Source of the DNA: Nitrospinota bacterium
GTDB lineage: Bacteria > JAUXIQ01
Assembly: GCA_030620925.1 (NCBI GenBank)
Contig: JAUXIQ010000070.1
Span: forward strand, 1-8,327
Length of the DNA stretch: 8,327 nt
Direction of reading: 5' to 3'
Notes under the pieces: generated by a model
What the model saw: only the letters and a program-made list of their open reading frames with translations
Databases searched by the model: none
Told to the model about the DNA's origin: nothing
In this document: piece by piece, positions 5,269 through 8,327 of the stretch
Position numbering within the stretch: position 1 is the stretch's first letter
Layout: the number at the start of each line of letters is the position of its first letter
Position numbers and translations under genes: made by a program

Positions 5269-6780
5269 ATGGGACTATACGACCTCACCGTGTATGACAT
5301 CATCAGGAAAAACGCCTCCAACTTCCCCAACGGGACCGCCACGATCGACAGTGAGAGGCGCTGCACTTTCAAAGAGTTCAAGGATATGGTGGACCCTGTG
5401 GCCGGCGGCCTGCTGGACGCCGGTGTGCAGAAGGGGGACCGCATAGCGGTATTGGCCAAGAACAGCCTGGAATACTTTGTTCTTTACGGCGCAGCGGCCA
5501 AGGTTGGGGCCATCATGCTGGTCATCAACTGGCGTCTTTCCGCTCAGGAAGTGGAGTTTATCTTGAACGACTGCGCCCCCAAACTGGTCTTCGCCGATGA
5601 TGAATACCAGGCGATAATATCTCAGACGGCGGCCGGGGTGGATTCAGTGGAAAAATACTATGCCCTGGGGGAGGCCGGGGGTGATTACGCCGGTTTCGAT
5701 TCGCTTTCCAAACCGGACAAGAGCGAGGAGATTGACGTGGGTTGGGACGACGGCTACGTCATCATCCATACCGCCGCCGTGGCGGGTGAGCCCAGGGGAG
5801 CATTGCTGAGCCATGGGAACTTAATCGTCTCTAATATAGAGAGCATGCACCGTATGGTGCTCACAGAGAACGACGTTAACCTGTGTACTCTCCCTCTGTT
5901 TCACGTTGCGGGTCTGGGAGCGGCCCTGGTGATGATGCATGCCGGGGGGGCGAACGTGATTATGCCCAAGTTCGACGCAGCGGAAGCCGCCCAGTGGATA
6001 GAGAAGGAGAAAGTTACCATGTTCTTCAACTTCGCTCCCATCTTGCAGATGATCCTGGATCAGGTCAATGAAAATTCCAGAGACGTCTCCAGCTTGAGAC
6101 ATATATCGGGCATGGACCTGCCGGAGAACATCCAGAAGTTCAAGGAGAAAGCGCCCCACGTCTGTTTCTGGGCGGGGTTCGGGCAGACGGAGACCAGCGG
6201 AGGGGTCACCGCTGCCACCTTTGATGAAAAGCCCGGCTCGGCGGGCAAGTTAAACACGCTGGCCAGGGTTATGCTGGTGGACGATCACGACAACGAGGTG
6301 GAGGTGGGAGAACCCGGTGAGATCGCCGTAAGAGGTCCTCTGGTTTTCAAGGGATACTGGAAAAGAGATGAGGACAACGAATACACCTTCCGCAACGGCT
6401 GGCATCACACCGGCGACGTGGGTCGGTTCGACGAGCAGGGTTATCTCTGGTACGTGAAGCGCAAGGCCGAGAAAGAGCTCATAAAGCCGGGCGGGGAGAA
6501 CGTCTATCCCGTCGAGGTGGAATCGGCGGTTATGGAGCACCCCTCCGTGGAAGAAGTCTCGGTCATAGGTATCAGGGACCTGAAATGGGGCGAGGCCATA
6601 AAGGCGGTCTGCGTCCTCAAGGAAGGGGCGTCGCTCACCGCTGAAGAGCTTATAGAGTTCGTGGGCGGTAAAATTGCGCGCTTCAAGAAGCCGCAGTACG
6701 TGGAGTTCGTGCCGTCGCTACCCAAGGACGAGGAAGGCGAAATTGACCGTGACAAAGTAAAGGAGCAGCACGCCAAATAG
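5269..6780 (+). CDS. Acyl-CoA synthetase-like protein (ANL superfamily) with altered catalytic motifs
   Basis: A 503-residue protein, full length for an acyl-CoA synthetase and with no frameshift. It has the large AMP-binding domain followed by the small mobile domain. Intact parts are LPLFHVAGLG (A4, 208-217), GFGQTET (A5, 303-309), WHHTGD with Asp383 (A7) and ELIKPGGENVYPVEVE (A8, 403-418) with Arg398 before it. Two key motifs are altered. The A3 P-loop, usually TSGTTGxPKG, reads HTAAVAGEPRG (167-177), with no Ser/Thr-Gly run and Arg for Lys. The A10 motif, usually PKxxxGKIxR, reads PKDEEGEIDR (485-494), with Glu491 at the position of the lysine that drives adenylate formation. I recall the TAAV-type P-loop from a subfamily of acyl-CoA synthetases, so the first change may be normal; the second would be expected to cripple adenylation. 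Expected role: ATP-dependent CoA activation of a carboxylic acid, or a derived function. First gene of the plus operon, divergent from the CoA-transferase. Confidence 0.9.
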   Translation: MGLYDLTVYDIIRKNASNFPNGTATIDSERRCTFKEFKDMVDPVAGGLLDAGVQKGDRIAVLAKNSLEYFVLYGAAAKVGAIMLVINWRLSAQEVEFILNDCAPKLVFADDEYQAIISQTAAGVDSVEKYYALGEAGGDYAGFDSLSKPDKSEEIDVGWDDGYVIIHTAAVAGEPRGALLSHGNLIVSNIESMHRMVLTENDVNLCTLPLFHVAGLGAALVMMHAGGANVIMPKFDAAEAAQWIEKEKVTMFFNFAPILQMILDQVNENSRDVSSLRHISGMDLPENIQKFKEKAPHVCFWAGFGQTETSGGVTAATFDEKPGSAGKLNTLARVMLVDDHDNEVEVGEPGEIAVRGPLVFKGYWKRDEDNEYTFRNGWHHTGDVGRFDEQGYLWYVKRKAEKELIKPGGENVYPVEVESAVMEHPSVEEVSVIGIRDLKWGEAIKAVCVLKEGASLTAEELIEFVGGKIARFKKPQYVEFVPSLPKDEEGEIDRDKVKEQHAK

Positions 6781-6825
6781 AACAGAACGGATAATGGAAA
6801 ACGACATGACATATAGGAGGTTCGA

Positions 6826-7758
6826 GTGAAAGAGAGCAGACTATGTTCGATGCTGGGGATTGAACACCCCATAATCCTGGGCGGCATGGGGGGGATAAGC
6901 GATGGGAGTTTGGCCGCCGCGGTATCCGAGGCCGGAGGACTGGGCACCATCGCCTCCATGAGCTATACGGCAGAGGAGTTGAAAGCTGAAATTGATAAGG
7001 GCCAATCACTCACCGATAAGCCTTTTGCGGTGAACGTCTCCCTGCTCAGGCCCGACGCCGGGGACCTGATAGAAGCTGTCCTGGAGAAGGGGTTAAAGAC
7101 GGTCATCACCGCCGCCGGCAGTCCCAAGAAATTCACCGCCGCGCTCAAAGACGGCGGTGCCACGGTGATGCACGTGGTGGCCAACGTCAGCATGGCGATG
7201 AAAATTGCGGAAGCCGGGGTCGACGCCATCATAGCCGAGGGGACGGAATCGGGCGGCGTGGCCTCCAGAGAGGAGATCACCACCTTTACTTTGATACCTC
7301 AGGTGGTTGACGTAGTGGACATCCCGGTAGTGGCCGCAGGAGGCATCGGCGATGCCAGGGGTTACCTGGCCGCACGTGCCCTGGGGGCCGAGGGGGTCCA
7401 GGTGGGCACAATATTCCTGGCCAGCAAGGAATGCCAGACCATAGGCGACGTTTATAAGCACGTGCTCATAGAAGCCGACGACGCCGCCACTGGAATAGCC
7501 GGGCGGGGAGCCATAGGATTGCGCATGATCAAAAACGCCTTCTTCGATGAGGTTGAAAAAGCAGCCGCAGAAGGGAAATCGGGAGGCGAGCTGTTTCAAT
7601 TCATGGAAAGCAAAATGGGAGCAGCCGCCAAGGATGCGGACAACGGTGCATTCGTATGCGGACAGGTTACCGGCATGATCAGGGAAATCAGGCCGGTGAA
7701 AGATATCATCCGGGACATCGTGGATGGTGCGGAGTCCGCTCTCAAAGAGTTGAATTGA
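6826..7758 (+). CDS. FabK / nitronate monooxygenase-like FMN oxidoreductase
   Basis: A 310-residue TIM-barrel flavoprotein, normal length for the family. N-terminal IEHPIILGGMGGISDGSLAA (12-31) is the typical start, followed by AVSEAGGLGTIAS (32-44). FMN-phosphate contacts are expected in the blocks PVVAAGGIGDARG (167-179) and GAEGVQVGTIFLAS (187-200). The segment EGTESGGV (138-145) ends in Val145, where nitronate monooxygenases and FabK enoyl reductases usually have the histidine of GGH. The enzyme may be an NAD(P)H- or ferredoxin-linked enoyl-thioester reductase, or another flavin oxidoreductase acting on CoA esters; true nitronate oxidation is unlikely to be its role in such a setting, and this is inference from context. 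The start is GTG at 6826, with AGGAGG at 6815-6820 five bases upstream. It lies 45 nt after the synthetase and 69 nt before the crotonase on the same strand, so the three are probably one operon. Confidence 0.87.
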   Translation: MKESRLCSMLGIEHPIILGGMGGISDGSLAAAVSEAGGLGTIASMSYTAEELKAEIDKGQSLTDKPFAVNVSLLRPDAGDLIEAVLEKGLKTVITAAGSPKKFTAALKDGGATVMHVVANVSMAMKIAEAGVDAIIAEGTESGGVASREEITTFTLIPQVVDVVDIPVVAAGGIGDARGYLAARALGAEGVQVGTIFLASKECQTIGDVYKHVLIEADDAATGIAGRGAIGLRMIKNAFFDEVEKAAAEGKSGGELFQFMESKMGAAAKDADNGAFVCGQVTGMIREIRPVKDIIRDIVDGAESALKELN

Positions 7759-7772
7759 AAAGAAAGAGCGGT

Positions 7773-7799
7773 GCCGGAAATTTAAAGCGAATTTTCGGC
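7773..7799 (+). other. Intercistronic hairpin
   Basis: GCCGGAAATT (7773-7782) pairs with AATTTTCGGC (7790-7799) along ten base pairs, one of them G-U, around a 7-nt loop. It fills most of the gap between the flavoprotein and the crotonase. The following bases (CTGTTCTGTTTA) are T-rich but not an unbroken T-run, so it is at best a leaky terminator; an mRNA stability or processing element is equally possible. Confidence 0.4.
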
Positions 7800-7827
7800 C
7801 TGTTCTGTTTACCCCCGGGAGGTAACC

Positions 7828-8327
7828 ATGGAATACAATAAAATCCTTTACGGTAAAGAAGGGAAGGTAGTAACCATAACCCTGAACCGTCCCGATGCGC
7901 TGAACGCCATAGACCTTGAGCTGGAAAATGAGCTGCACCTGGCCCTGGACCAGGCCGATGCCGACGGTGAAGTGCGGGCCATAATAGTAACCGGGGCGGG
8001 GAATGCTTTCTCCGCCGGTTACGACATGGCCGCAGATGATGACCTCATGGTTCCCGGGAGTAAGTCTACGGGCGAATACTTAAAGTGGTGGTGGGAAAAC
8101 GACACCCAGAACGTGCAGAAGCTCATGCACATCTGGTATCTCAGCAAACCAGTCATCGCCGCAGTGAACGGATGGTGCATGGGAGGCGGTTTCTGGTATT
8201 CATTGGCTTGCGACATAACCATCGCCTCGGATAAATCCGTCTTCGCCCAACCCGAGGTGCGCCACATTTCCAACACCACCTTCCTTTTCGCGGCATTGGC
8301 CGGCTGGAAAGCGGCCCATCGCTATGC
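7828..8327 (+). CDS. Enoyl-CoA hydratase/isomerase (crotonase) family protein, 3' end outside window
   Basis: The first 166 codons of a crotonase-fold protein; the frame stays open to the window edge, and relatives run to about 260-290 residues. ITLNRPDALNAID (17-29) and AFSAGYDM (60-67) form the first oxyanion-hole region. NGWCMGGGFWYSLACDI (114-130) provides the second oxyanion contact. FAQPEVRH (139-146) carries Glu143, matching catalytic Glu164 of rat enoyl-CoA hydratase. The position of the other catalytic glutamate (Glu144 in the rat enzyme, in GGGCEL) is Trp123 here, so the protein may be an isomerase, a C-C lyase or a hydratase of an atypical type rather than a standard hydratase. An insert-like segment around 72-95 is rich in Trp (a run of three). 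The ATG at 7828 has CGGGAGG (7816-7822) five bases before it. Third gene of the plus operon. Confidence 0.9.
   Translation, partial: MEYNKILYGKEGKVVTITLNRPDALNAIDLELENELHLALDQADADGEVRAIIVTGAGNAFSAGYDMAADDDLMVPGSKSTGEYLKWWWENDTQNVQKLMHIWYLSKPVIAAVNGWCMGGGFWYSLACDITIASDKSVFAQPEVRHISNTTFLFAALAGWKAAHRY

Noticed and set aside
7093-7938. Open frame of 281 codons on the minus strand across the flavoprotein and the start of the crotonase
   Set aside because: It spans two well-supported plus-strand genes and the hairpin between them and has no recognisable domain.

Overview
The window looks like part of the chromosome of an anaerobic bacterium with a large acyl-CoA metabolism. The base composition is moderately GC-rich. 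Ribosome binding sites are strong (GGAGG type), ATA and AGG codons are frequent, and three of the eight genes start with TTG or GTG. A DUF1638 gene next to several CoA-enzyme genes fits Chloroflexota (Dehalococcoidia), Desulfobacterota or Peptococcaceae-like Bacillota. The sequence alone does not decide between these, and no phage, transposon, CRISPR, tRNA or rRNA sequence was seen.

Layout. (1) 1-2147, plus strand: a complete metal-dependent amidohydrolase (COG1228 type) and, 74 nt later, a DUF1638 protein starting with TTG. A hairpin and T-tract end this block, and the terminator lies inside the 3' end of the convergent gene. (2) 4953-2127, minus strand: a tight three-gene operon of family III CoA-transferase, acyl-CoA dehydrogenase and MaoC-type hydratase (gaps of 20 and 14 nt). 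(3) 4954-5268: a divergent regulatory region with no gene. It holds two perfect inverted repeats and a candidate promoter. (4) 5269 to the window end, plus strand: an acyl-CoA synthetase-like protein, a FabK/nitronate monooxygenase-like flavoprotein and an enoyl-CoA hydratase/isomerase cut by the window edge.

How they may work together. The minus operon reads as a short beta-oxidation-like route: a carboxylic acid receives CoA from another acyl-CoA, is desaturated at alpha-beta, and is then hydrated. The divergent plus operon holds a CoA-ligase homologue, a flavin oxidoreductase and a crotonase. The shared regulatory region suggests both arms serve one substrate, but the sequence does not identify it. 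No thiolase, 3-hydroxyacyl-CoA dehydrogenase or ETF gene is in view.

The most notable observation is that four enzymes lack a residue that is catalytic in the textbook members of their families. These are the synthetase-like protein (A10 lysine to Glu, plus a degenerate P-loop), the flavoprotein (GGH to GGV), the crotonase (first catalytic Glu to Trp) and the MaoC protein (Asp to Asn). Some of these are probably subfamily features. The synthetase Lys-to-Glu change is the least expected.
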